DNA of 64,000 bases from Chitinophaga filiformis. GTDB lineage: Bacteria > Bacteroidota > Bacteroidia > Chitinophagales > Chitinophagaceae. The first letter of the stretch is position 1, and each line of letters opens with the position of its first letter. This document shows positions 8,236-15,596 of the stretch, in pieces. The DNA is taken from positions 7,047,001 to 7,111,000 of the forward strand of contig NZ_CP095855.1 of the NCBI RefSeq assembly GCF_023100805.1, in the 5' to 3' direction. The translations under genes were made by a program, and so were the position numbers. The notes beneath the pieces were generated by a model. The model ran no database searches, was not told the DNA's origin, and saw only the letters and a program-made list of their open reading frames with translations.

Positions 8236-9237
8236 ATGGCGATGACCTTAAGTGATGCTATTATTAAGTGCCTGGATGAAATTAAGACCCCTGCTAACTA
8301 TATGCAGGTTTATAAAAAAATTGTAGAAGATCACTTATATGATTTTAAAGAAGCTAAGACTCCTGCTTCAACAGTTTCCGCATTATTAGGCAATTTTATC
8401 CGTAACCGTGATTCCAGAGTGAAAAGGATTCCTCAAAAGGGTGGGAATTTTACTTATTTCTTGTCGAAATATGAAAGTGAGATAAGCCTCGAAGCGCTTG
8501 AAGTGGTGGATAATGAACCAAAATATAATTCAGTGCAAGAGCCCACTACGATTTATGGTTTTGAAGAACGGAGCTTGCACAAACTATTGAGTAGCTTTCT
8601 TAACTCTTCAGGGATATTGTCAAAAACAATATTCCACGAACAATCTAATTCCAAAGATAGTCATCAAAAATGGATTCATCCGGATATGATCGGCATCCGC
8701 TTTCTGGCTTTACATACAAAGACAAGTCAGTCGCTCATGAAAGCGATTAACAGGAAAGGCATATTTGAATTAATGGCATATGAAATAAAGAAAGAAATAA
8801 AAACAGATTATGAATTGAAAAAATGCTTCTTTCAGGCTGTTTCTAATTCGAGTTGGGCCAACTATGGATACCTCGTAGTATTTGAAATCAATGACATTTT
8901 AATGGATGAGATCAAACGCCTGAATCAGGCCTTTGGCATCGGCATTATACGACTAAATGCCAATCCATTTGAGAGTGAAATTATTTTTCCCGCAAAATAC
9001 AAAGAACTGGATTTTATCACGATTGATAAGCTTTGTAAAATTAATGCCGACTTTGAAAAATTTGCCGAGCACGTAGAAAAATATGTAACTGCTGACAACA
9101 GGTACGTCTCTGCATTAGAAAAAGAGCTCGCAGATTTTTGTGATCCTTTCTTTTTGTCTGAAACAGCATCGAAGGCGTATTGTATAGAAAAGAATATTCC
9201 GGTGGACAATATACCTGAAGAGAGCAAAGTATCTTAG
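8236..9237 (+). CDS. HARE-HTH protein with PD-(D/E)XK nuclease-like C-terminus (HrgA/COG2958-like)
   Basis: A 333-residue protein. Residues 4-78 fit a HARE-type winged helix (AIIKCLDEI, then TPASTVSALLGNFIRNRDSR and the wing QKGGNFTYFL), as found in restriction-associated and chromatin proteins. The second half has HPDMIGIR (Asp150) and AYEIKKE (Glu183-x-Lys185), followed by FFQAVSNSSWANYGYL, the layout of PD-(D/E)XK nucleases in COG2958. The Helicobacter HrgA protein of that group lies at a variable restriction locus. Here the gene stands alone, with no methyltransferase or McrBC next to it. It follows an AT-rich 250-bp gap and may be a solitary defence or DNA-sensing gene. Nuclease activity is inferred, not shown. 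Confidence 0.75.
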   Translation: MAMTLSDAIIKCLDEIKTPANYMQVYKKIVEDHLYDFKEAKTPASTVSALLGNFIRNRDSRVKRIPQKGGNFTYFLSKYESEISLEALEVVDNEPKYNSVQEPTTIYGFEERSLHKLLSSFLNSSGILSKTIFHEQSNSKDSHQKWIHPDMIGIRFLALHTKTSQSLMKAINRKGIFELMAYEIKKEIKTDYELKKCFFQAVSNSSWANYGYLVVFEINDILMDEIKRLNQAFGIGIIRLNANPFESEIIFPAKYKELDFITIDKLCKINADFEKFAEHVEKYVTADNRYVSALEKELADFCDPFFLSETASKAYCIEKNIPVDNIPEESKVS

Positions 9238-9374
9238 CCAAACAGTATTTAATATTCCAATCCAAAAAGGTTTTTTACATGACTGAGGCTTTCTCAAACG
9301 GTGCTGCAACTGTTACATTACCTCCAGATTCAAAACCGCGCTTTTTAAATTAGCCTCTACCCAATCAACAACTT

Positions 9375-9842
9375 ATGACAGGCCAGGAAATGATCGCATT
9401 TAAAACAAAACTGAAAAAGGCCGGCGAGCTATTGATAACAGAACGGATCGCTATCGCCAAATCGGCCGTTGATAACGCACAGGAGGCAGCGAATAGCGAA
9501 GATAAAAGTTCGGCAGGTGATAAATACGAAACGGGAAGAGCGATGGGCCACCTGGAAAAAGATATGTATGCACGGCAACTGGCGGAAAATATCAGGGAGC
9601 TGGACAAATTACAGAAAGTAAATACAGATATTATTTATACTACAGCTCAAACGGGGGCATTGATCAGGTGTAATGCTCATTCCTTTTTTATTGCAGCCGG
9701 ATTAGGCAAACAGGTGATAGATGATCAGACGATTTTCTTTCTTTCACCTGATGCCCCACTTGCAAAAGTATTGTTTCAAAAAAAAGTGAAAGATAGCTTC
9801 CTGTTTAACAAAACAGATACGGTGATCCTGGAGATTTATTAA
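9375..9842 (+). CDS. GreA/GreB-like small protein (often mislabelled 3-oxoacyl-ACP synthase)
   Basis: A 155-residue protein with an N-terminal helical pair containing SAGDKYETGRAM and a C-terminal beta domain. Proteins of this type are common in Bacteroidota and are often mislabelled 3-oxoacyl-ACP synthase. The DKYETGR coiled-coil tip followed by a small barrel resembles transcript-cleavage factors. The acidic tip residues (SEDKSSAGDKYE) could reach the RNA polymerase secondary channel. It is a single gene ending at an inverted repeat shared with the convergent gene. The Gre-like role is inferred from the fold pattern; no fatty-acid synthase motif is present. Confidence 0.65.
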   Translation: MTGQEMIAFKTKLKKAGELLITERIAIAKSAVDNAQEAANSEDKSSAGDKYETGRAMGHLEKDMYARQLAENIRELDKLQKVNTDIIYTTAQTGALIRCNAHSFFIAAGLGKQVIDDQTIFFLSPDAPLAKVLFQKKVKDSFLFNKTDTVILEIY

Positions 9843-9861
9843 CGCTAAGCACGACATCATC

Positions 9862-9900
9862 TAACAAACCGGCCAGGTATGGTTCCAGGCCGGTTTGTTA
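9862..9900. terminator. Bidirectional terminator-like inverted repeat
   Basis: A perfect 13-bp stem (taacaaaccggcc at 9862-9874, ggccggtttgtta at 9888-9900) with a 13-nt loop sits between two convergent genes. The T-tract is weak on both strands, so the call rests on position and stem. Confidence 0.6.
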
Positions 9901-9902
9901 AG

Positions 9903-10550
9903 TTATAACCGGTAAGCGAGTGATTTCTTATGCTCTGCTGGTTGTAAGAATGCAGCAGGTGCATCTTTTTCCACCTTCACGCCTTCCGTATTGATATTGC
10001 CTGCAGGAATATCGATCTTGATACCGGAGATCTTGTTGGCAGTACGCTTAAATATAACCTGTCCGCCGTATTGCTCTACATTAAAGGTATCTGCCTTCTG
10101 GCGGCTCAGATCTGCGCTTCCGGCACGGCCACTAATAGTAAGGATACCATCCTTCAAAGTCACTTTCGCATCGTCCGCATCGTCGCCTCCCGCCATTCTG
10201 TAAGTGCCAACATATTCTGTCAGATCTTCCACACGGATGCCTTCCACGTCTATGTTACCTGCAGGGATATTTATTTTGATACCTGATATCTGTTTAGCAG
10301 GGTTACGCAGGAATATTACCTCGCCGCCATATTCATCAACAGAGAAGGTATCAGGTTTCTGCATGCTGAGATTGGCACTACCCGCCCGGCCGCTGATATT
10401 TAATTTATCTTCTACCAGTTCTACTTTAGTATCTTCCGCGGCATCTCCCTTACCTATTTTATAAGTACCTGGATATTCTGTTAACGAACTTTTCTGGGCA
10501 TGTACCGCGAGCGTCATGATGAGTGCAGCGAATAATAAAGCATGTTTCAT
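9903..10550 (-). CDS. Secreted protein with two tandem DUF3471-like repeats
   Basis: A 215-residue protein with a clear Sec signal peptide (MKHALLFAALIMTLAVHAQ). The mature part is an internal duplication: residues ~24-105 and ~110-192 share Y.GTY, a GDxxxDxKVxL segment, L.ISGRAGSA.LS.QK.DTF, EYGG.VIF.R and ISGIKI.IPAGNI. Such Y-GTY beta modules resemble DUF3471, usually found at the end of class C beta-lactamase-like enzymes; here they stand alone. An envelope ligand-binding role is likely but unproven. A TATGTTTG promoter element lies about 90 bp upstream of the start. Confidence 0.75.
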   Translation of the reverse strand: MKHALLFAALIMTLAVHAQKSSLTEYPGTYKIGKGDAAEDTKVELVEDKLNISGRAGSANLSMQKPDTFSVDEYGGEVIFLRNPAKQISGIKINIPAGNIDVEGIRVEDLTEYVGTYRMAGGDDADDAKVTLKDGILTISGRAGSADLSRQKADTFNVEQYGGQVIFKRTANKISGIKIDIPAGNINTEGVKVEKDAPAAFLQPAEHKKSLAYRL

Positions 10551-10638
10551 AAATGAATAGTTTAAGCCGGGAAATTAGTATGGTAGCTGGAGCCATACAA
10601 GAAAACAAGTATGAAATAATTGTTATAAATGTGTTATG

Positions 10639-10646
10639 CAAACATA
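10639..10646 (-). promoter_or_regulatory. Bacteroidota -7 element (TATGTTTG)
   Basis: On the minus strand the sequence reads TATGTTTG, matching the Bacteroidota TAnnTTTG element, upstream of the duplicated DUF3471-like gene. I see no convincing -33 TTTG at the right distance. Confidence 0.45.
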
Positions 10647-10729
10647 AGGTATGCAGCTGCGGTGTATCTGCGGAGAAGGGGAATAAAAAAGGCGCCAACT
10701 TTCGTCGACACCTCGATTTTTTAAACTAC

Positions 10730-11827
10730 TTAAAACATTAGCTCTCCCGTAAATGGATCTATCGTAGTAGCAATAGGAGGATCAACCAGATAAGGGATAG
10801 CATTGACTGTATAGCCACCGCGAACATAGGCTGATGGAATCGCCAACGGAATACCGGCCGGTCCAAGAAATAATAGCCCCCCTACAATATCCACCACCCT
10901 TCCCGCGGTGCCTTTAATATCTTTATTTGTTTCAAGACCAAAGTCGACCAGGTCAAAAGACAGTCCATTGCGTTTTAAAGGGATAAAACCATTCCATTTA
11001 AACCGGTATAGTCGTCCCTGGTGGCACATGCCCCATGGCTCTTTAATAACATTGCTTGTACTATCGTCATGTAAATGGTAAGCGACTATTTTATTGTACT
11101 CCATGCTTACTCTAAATTTTCTGACAGATGGTGCATTTTTCAAGAACTCTCTGTAACTGGTATATATGCCATCCGTCAATGTATCAGCGCTATATATCGG
11201 CTGTTTATAGCGTTCCCATGCCTTATTAACTATCTCCTCTTTTGAGTGAAATGCTACAGTCAGCCTGGACTTGTCGGCGGCCTGCATCAGCAGGTCAATT
11301 GCCTGCGCAATGTTCTCGCTATGTTTACGGCTTGCACGTTTGGTATCATTGGAAAGGGTTGTGTCTATCTGGCATGAAAGCTGGAATTGCTGATTGTCTG
11401 ACGAGTGAAAACCAGCTGCTTTGATACGGACATAAGACTTGTCTAATCTTCCCCGGTCACCTATGCGAAGATATTGAATGACACAAAGCAATTCCTTACC
11501 ATCCTTTCTGTACTGATCACTGTATTGCCTGTTCACATACTCCTGCAGATATTCCTGTAAAGGTTTATCAGGAATAGCAAGGGCTCTGACCTTTTCCGTT
11601 CTGTATTGTAAGGCGCCCAGGACAGCATTATCGCCACAAATGGCAAGTACCTGGATATTTTTAACAGGCATTGCAAACTGATGAACGGGAATATTTACAT
11701 CGAGCTTTATGATTTCGCCCGGCGGTTGTTCCGGTTCAAATGTGAGATTGCCAACATTGGTGGAGTCCTGAGCTGACACGAGGGCAAATTGGAATAAAAA
11801 CAATGCGGCTGTTAAGAAACGTTTCAT
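10730..11827 (-). CDS. Secreted protein of unknown function (365 aa)
   Basis: A Sec signal peptide (MKRFLTAALFLFQFALVSAQ) precedes a mature protein of about 345 residues. It begins with an acidic Pro-rich stretch, then mixed alpha/beta sequence, and ends with a Gly/Pro-rich hydrophobic region (IVGGLLFLGPAGIPLAI) that could insert into or lie on a membrane. No catalytic motif is recognised. The gene is monocistronic, preceded by a TATATTTG element. It may be a Bacteroidota-specific envelope protein. Confidence 0.75.
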   Translation of the reverse strand: MKRFLTAALFLFQFALVSAQDSTNVGNLTFEPEQPPGEIIKLDVNIPVHQFAMPVKNIQVLAICGDNAVLGALQYRTEKVRALAIPDKPLQEYLQEYVNRQYSDQYRKDGKELLCVIQYLRIGDRGRLDKSYVRIKAAGFHSSDNQQFQLSCQIDTTLSNDTKRASRKHSENIAQAIDLLMQAADKSRLTVAFHSKEEIVNKAWERYKQPIYSADTLTDGIYTSYREFLKNAPSVRKFRVSMEYNKIVAYHLHDDSTSNVIKEPWGMCHQGRLYRFKWNGFIPLKRNGLSFDLVDFGLETNKDIKGTAGRVVDIVGGLLFLGPAGIPLAIPSAYVRGGYTVNAIPYLVDPPIATTIDPFTGELMF

Positions 11828-11854
11828 TTAATTTCATTGAAAGGGATAGGGGCG

Positions 11855-11862
11855 CAAATATA
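11855..11862 (-). promoter_or_regulatory. Bacteroidota -7 element (TATATTTG)
   Basis: The minus-strand reading TATATTTG lies about 28 bp upstream of the start of the 365-residue secreted protein, a typical leader length. Confidence 0.5.
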
Positions 11863-11915
11863 CGAATATAATTAGTTGATCGTCATAGGGGTCGTTCAAA
11901 TGAACAACCCTTGTT

Positions 11916-12446
11916 TTATAAAGAATTTAAAAATTTCAGATATAGTGGCACGCTTCTTTCAATCCATTCAGGCGATGAGTTTAGTTCAATTCCGTAGTAT
12001 GCAAAAAGCGGTTGATAATCTGCCTTAACATATTCAAAACTGAGTTCGAAAGGACGCGTTAATTCTGCCAGCGTATATTTATACCTTTCTGCCGGGCTAT
12101 ACTCATGTTCATCGACACCCGCTGATATCGCCAGCGCAATTTTCTTTCCCGACATCTTATACCCGCTCTTACTTCCATAAGCCCAGCCGTGCGTCATAAC
12201 TTCGTCTAGCCATTTCTTTAAAAGCGGAGGGCAGTTGAACCAATAATAAGGAAATTGAAATACAATCTTGTCATACTGCTCAACCAGCTTTTGTTCTGCC
12301 AGCACATCAATTCTCTCATCCGGATACACTTCATACAACCGATGAACGACATATTTGTCAGGGTATTTCTCCAGCTCATCAATCCATCTTTTGTTAACAG
12401 CCGAGTTTTTAATATCGGGGTGGGTTACGATCACCAATGTTTTCAT
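11916..12446 (-). CDS. NAD(P)H quinone oxidoreductase, KefF/MdaB-like flavodoxin fold
   Basis: A 176-residue protein starting MKTLVIVTHPD, the FMN-binding start of the flavodoxin_2 family. The family signature FQFPYYWFNCPPLLKKWLDEV is visible in the middle. Such soluble flavoenzymes reduce quinones by two electrons with NAD(P)H. I chose the ATG at 12446 because upstream codons would add a non-homologous tail running into the intergenic region. It is divergent from an HxlR regulator 92 bp away, an arrangement common for redox-sensing HxlR control of quinone reductases. Confidence 0.85.
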   Translation of the reverse strand: MKTLVIVTHPDIKNSAVNKRWIDELEKYPDKYVVHRLYEVYPDERIDVLAEQKLVEQYDKIVFQFPYYWFNCPPLLKKWLDEVMTHGWAYGSKSGYKMSGKKIALAISAGVDEHEYSPAERYKYTLAELTRPFELSFEYVKADYQPLFAYYGIELNSSPEWIERSVPLYLKFLNSL

Positions 12447-12488
12447 CTGATTAAAAATTTTCTGCTGCAATATTAAAGTGCTTAGCAC

Positions 12489-12496
12489 TAATTTTG
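12489..12496 (+). promoter_or_regulatory. Bacteroidota -7 element for the HxlR gene (TAATTTTG)
   Basis: TAATTTTG lies 43 bp before the chosen ATG of the HxlR gene. A possible TTG start at 12494 falls inside this element, which argues for the ATG at 12539. Confidence 0.5.
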
Positions 12497-12538
12497 CACA
12501 TTAACAACCTATTGTACGGTACTATAAAAAATGTCAGT

Positions 12539-12895
12539 ATGACAAAGATAAAGGAAACATCCACCAACTTTGCCAATAAACAGGCCTTAGCAGATGAATG
12601 CGCTGAAGTGTATGCCGCTAACATTATAGGCGGACAATGGTCATTGGCTATCTGTTCCTGGTTAATAAACGGGAAGCTCAGATTTGGAGAATTGAAAAGA
12701 CGATTGCCCAACATTACCGAGCGTATGCTAACCTTGCAGTTGCGAAAATTAGAGGAATATAAGATTGTCAGGCGGACAGTTTTTGCAGGAGTTCCACCAA
12801 GGGTTGAATATGAACTGACGGAAATTGGGTATGAGCTGAAGGATGTTATTAAACAACTGGAAAAATGGGGGGAGAAACATAAGAATTTGATGTAA
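12539..12895 (+). CDS. HxlR-family transcriptional regulator
   Basis: A 118-residue winged-helix protein with the HxlR core: IIGGQWSLAICSWLINGKLRFGELKR..., then LPNITERMLTLQLRKLEE as recognition helix, and RTVFAGVPPRVEYELTEIG as wing. Cys residues near residues 15 and 35 could serve redox sensing, as in YodB/HypR-type members. It is divergent from the flavodoxin-fold quinone reductase and probably controls it. The start follows a TAATTTTG promoter element. Confidence 0.88.
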   Translation: MTKIKETSTNFANKQALADECAEVYAANIIGGQWSLAICSWLINGKLRFGELKRRLPNITERMLTLQLRKLEEYKIVRRTVFAGVPPRVEYELTEIGYELKDVIKQLEKWGEKHKNLM

Positions 12896-12963
12896 AGAAG
12901 TACCCTCCCCCGTGGCTTTTTTGGATTTATTGATGTATCATTGTCCTACTTTAAATTACCCTT

Positions 12964-13320
12964 ATGTTTAAACATCCCTTTTCCTTTGAAGGCAGAATTG
13001 GAAGATCAGAGTATGCCATTACTTATGTTGCCTATATTGTATTTGCCGTGATTGCTCAAATACTTGCCGAATCTTCTCCATTCTTTGTAATTCTTTATAT
13101 TCCAACGCTTTGGTTGCTCTTCGCGCAGGGTTCGAAGCGTTGTCATGATCTTGGCAAAGGTGGTGGCTGGCAGATCATCCCGTTTTATGTTTTTTGGTTG
13201 CTATTTCAACCGGGAGACGAGGGAGCAAATGAATATGGATTCCCAAATTCTCATCCGAAGGATAATCCAGTTAATTCGATAGAAAAAGAGATAGAATCGA
13301 TTGGACAAAGTGATGTATAA
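12964..13320 (+). CDS. DUF805 family membrane protein
   Basis: A 118-residue protein with the DUF805 hallmark F.GRIGRSEY at the start and KRCHDLGKGGGW in the loop. Two hydrophobic helices (about residues 18-50) precede a third (about 75-88) and a hydrophilic tail. DUF805 proteins are small inner-membrane proteins of unknown role. It is followed at once by a good terminator. Confidence 0.85.
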   Translation: MFKHPFSFEGRIGRSEYAITYVAYIVFAVIAQILAESSPFFVILYIPTLWLLFAQGSKRCHDLGKGGGWQIIPFYVFWLLFQPGDEGANEYGFPNSHPKDNPVNSIEKEIESIGQSDV

Positions 13321-13346
13321 GTAGTTATATTACTTAGCGTATATTG

Positions 13347-13372
13347 AAGGAGGCGAAAAAGCCTCCTTTTTT
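13347..13372 (+). terminator. Rho-independent terminator after the DUF805 gene
   Basis: An 8-bp stem (aaggaggc/gcctcctt) with a 6-nt A-rich loop is followed by a T-run. Confidence 0.85.
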
Positions 13373-13937
13373 GTTTCGTCCTAAATCGTCCGAGCTGTGG
13401 CAGCCTGGTAGATTGAACCTGCAGCTATCCAATCAGGCTAGACAGTTGTCAAAGGACTGTCAGCTGCCCCTGTTCAGAACACGTTAAAGGAAAGTGTTAA
13501 TAAGTACTACAGCTTAACTTACAGGCTAACTATGAAAGGTTTATAAATTAGCAATTCGGCTGTAACCCAGGACATAAAGCCGGCTACCGGGACGAAAAAT
13601 ATATTCTAAAGCATTTGCAGAACAGCACACAGACATCCTCACAATTAAATTTAGTCCAAACTGGCTAAGGATCTAAATTATCCGCATCTCCAAATTCCAC
13701 ATCTTCATCACTTGCTAACTTTGTCTTGCGTTATCATCTCATAGCGAAGGGATGATTTATATAAATATCCTCTATTTAAATTCGGGCCATTTAACAGGGA
13801 ATGCAGATATGTTTGAATGAAACATGAGAGCAGCTTTTCAGATACTTCGAAAAAGGGCATAGTCTATCGCTCTTAGTGAGAAGTAAATTTTTTCCAAAAA
13901 ACTAAAGTTTAGCTTTTGATCAAAAAGCATCTTTATT
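13373..13937. other. Gene-free stretch, AT-rich left edge of the accessory island
   Basis: No reading frame of credible length, RNA gene or clear promoter was found here. Base composition becomes visibly AT-richer from about 13.5 kb, matching the following island of unfamiliar genes. Confidence 0.5.
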
Positions 13938-14192
13938 ATGAAAAAATCGAGAGTTATATTATCGGTCGTATGCCTTTCCGCAATAATAGGAGCCGTACTG
14001 GCCTTTAAAGTAAAACCGGATAATAAAAGATTTATCGGGACACTGTACTGTGCTTACACGCCAACAACCAGTTGCACAGGCACAGTAACGGGAATATCCC
14101 TGAGAATAACCACAACAGGTCAGATATGGGGATATTGTACTACCGTTCCTGGCGGCATGTGTACTGCGCAGAAGTATGTAATAAACGAATAG
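13938..14192 (+). CDS. Small exported Cys-containing protein (84 aa)
   Basis: MKKSR and a hydrophobic stretch ending GAVLAFKVKP form a signal peptide or anchor. The remaining ~55 residues hold four Cys (YCAYTPTTSC, WGYC, GMC), compatible with two disulfides. The same plan (K-rich start, hydrophobic helix ending in GxxAFK, Cys pairs) recurs in the convergent gene 150 bp away. It resembles small Bacteroidota families such as DUF6520, but I cannot confirm this. A secreted peptide or toxin-like role is possible; nothing in the sequence proves it. Confidence 0.65.
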   Translation: MKKSRVILSVVCLSAIIGAVLAFKVKPDNKRFIGTLYCAYTPTTSCTGTVTGISLRITTTGQIWGYCTTVPGGMCTAQKYVINE

Positions 14193-14212
14193 TTGACAAA
14201 AGCGTTAATAAA

Positions 14213-14268
14213 CAAAAAGGTTACTTCAAAGAATCCACAAAGGTGGATTCTTTGAAGTAACCTTTTTG
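14213..14268. terminator. Very long perfect hairpin, bidirectional terminator
   Basis: Two 26-bp arms (14213-14238 and 14243-14268) are perfect reverse complements around a 4-nt loop. The outer ends are caaaaagg/cctttttg, so each strand reads a GC-containing stem followed by T's. It lies between two convergent small exported genes. Confidence 0.85.
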
Positions 14269-14333
14269 TAATTCTATCCTTAATTTTATTTAGATATTAC
14301 CAGGAGTTTAGTCCTGTATTTAATTACTATCTC

Positions 14334-14603
14334 TCAATTGGAAGGTCTAATTGGAACCGCAGCTTGTACATTTACATTTTGAGCAACGTCACAATATCCC
14401 TTAAAATAACTAGGGTTTGCTATCACCAAATTTTCCCACTTATCAACAGTTAGTCCTGGACCATCACTACAATAAATATGGACCCGTTTGCCCTTGCTTT
14501 CCTTAAATGCGACTCCACCTACTGCTATTGCCACTAATATAACACTAGTTAGCGCTATTTTAATCTTACCATTGAACCAAGATGGCATATTTATTTGTCT
14601 CAT
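14334..14603 (-). CDS. Small exported or anchored Cys-containing protein (89 aa)
   Basis: Starting at MRQINMPSW, a basic N-terminus leads to the hydrophobic helix IALTSVILVAIAVGGVAFK, then a short mature part with two Cys (IYCSDGPG, FKGYCDV). An aaagga ribosome-binding site lies about 10 nt before this ATG, which favours it over a longer form starting at 14660. The plan matches the convergent 84-residue protein (hydrophobic helix ending GxxAFK, Cys residues), suggesting two diverged members of one small family. Function unknown. Confidence 0.6.
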   Translation of the reverse strand: MRQINMPSWFNGKIKIALTSVILVAIAVGGVAFKESKGKRVHIYCSDGPGLTVDKWENLVIANPSYFKGYCDVAQNVNVQAAVPIRPSN

Positions 14604-15001
14604 TTTAATAATGTCCTTTAAAATCAAAGAACTAAACTTTATGTTTAAAATTGCCTGCACATGGGGGCTTTCAAAGGTATAGCTGCAGGTTTAGCCTCCT
14701 TTGAAGCAGGGAATGAACAGATAATTAGTAAAGGCCATTTTGTATTAGCACTTATATAGCGAAGGATATCTCTCTATACCAAAGATAATAAAGCCTCCAT
14801 AATGTAATTTTGGAGATAGGAGATAATTAGCTCGAAATTCATTTCAATATGCGCCGGAGTCCAATTATGATATGAACTTATTAGCTCAGATGGTACAAAA
14901 ATACTGATTGATGTGATTGAAATGACAACCCGCTTTTCTCCTGAGTAGGTACGTGGGATATTCACCTATTAAAGCCAAATTATCAATATGAACGCTTCTA
15001 T

Positions 15002-15043
15002 CTAGTTGATCGGCTTTATGGATGGCGGTTCCATACCACCAAG
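15002..15043 (-). pseudogene. Remnant of an AbiEii-type gene 3' end
   Basis: On the minus strand this stretch reads GGMEPPSIKPIN followed by a stop. It matches the last residues of the intact AbiEii-type protein at 19393-20181 (RGMEPPSVKPVN, stop) at 10 of 12 positions, and the DNA is clearly similar (cggctttatggatggcggttccat against cggctttacagatggtggttccat). Sequence further upstream no longer matches. I read it as the tail of a lost earlier copy. Confidence 0.6.
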
Positions 15044-15153
15044 CGCGGGCGATATCCATCTAATTTAAGACTTGGCAATATTATATATCTTGGTCAATGA
15101 AATTACACCCTATAATCAATTACTTAGCAGAAAAAGTAATAAATTAAATTCCT

Positions 15154-15161
15154 TAATTTTG
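15154..15161 (+). promoter_or_regulatory. Bacteroidota -7 element (TAATTTTG)
   Basis: TAATTTTG lies 21 bp before the ATG of the 80-residue protein and supports that gene being expressed. Confidence 0.45.
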
Positions 15162-15181
15162 TATAGCTCGAATAATCATTC

Positions 15182-15424
15182 ATGAATCAACTTGCTATAA
15201 TTTCTGAGAAACTTAATGCACTGTGGACGCTATCCCGGCAAGAATCCATTTTTTTGGATGACTTGGAATTAGAGTTCAAGCAGGATCTTCAGACTTTCGT
15301 TACCGGAGAAACACTATATCTAAAAGACGGTAAAATTGTAATTGGCCGGAATCTATATAAAAGGTGGCTCCAAAAATTGCAATCAAAAGGATTTGATTAC
15401 GAGATTAATTTTAAAAGCGATTGA
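15182..15424 (+). CDS. Small hypothetical protein (80 aa)
   Basis: A mostly helical, charged protein without signal peptide or membrane segment. No family is recognised. Support comes from a TAATTTTG element 21 bp upstream and ordinary composition. It lies in the AT-rich island beside a degraded AbiEii tail. Confidence 0.45.
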   Translation: MNQLAIISEKLNALWTLSRQESIFLDDLELEFKQDLQTFVTGETLYLKDGKIVIGRNLYKRWLQKLQSKGFDYEINFKSD

Positions 15425-15534
15425 AAGAAAAATAGAGGAATCAACATTCTGAGAAGTTCGATTCGATCGCTTAGAACCGATAAAGAAAATTGACACTTTC
15501 TGGAAGTTGTCACAGTGAGTACCACTTTATGAGT

Positions 15535-15542
15535 TATATTTG
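15535..15542 (+). promoter_or_regulatory. Bacteroidota -7 element (TATATTTG)
   Basis: TATATTTG lies 55 bp before the start of the secreted HExxH protein. Confidence 0.45.
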
Positions 15543-15596
15543 CTATCGACACTTTTTTCCTGAACCCCAAAAGTTTCAACCAAACTATTGTACCGC

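Larger units (their letters stand above)
14604..15181. other. AT-rich stretch with an AbiEii remnant
   Basis: Apart from the AbiEii-tail remnant (15002-15043) and the promoter element at 15154, no supported gene lies here. A 63-residue minus-strand frame (14774-14965) has no homology signal I can see. Confidence 0.5.

Noticed and set aside
8236..9237. Complete restriction-modification system
   Set aside because: No methyltransferase, specificity or ATPase gene is near the HARE-type gene.
14774..14965. 63-residue minus-strand frame
   Set aside because: No export signal, promoter element or recognisable pattern; likely chance in AT-rich sequence.
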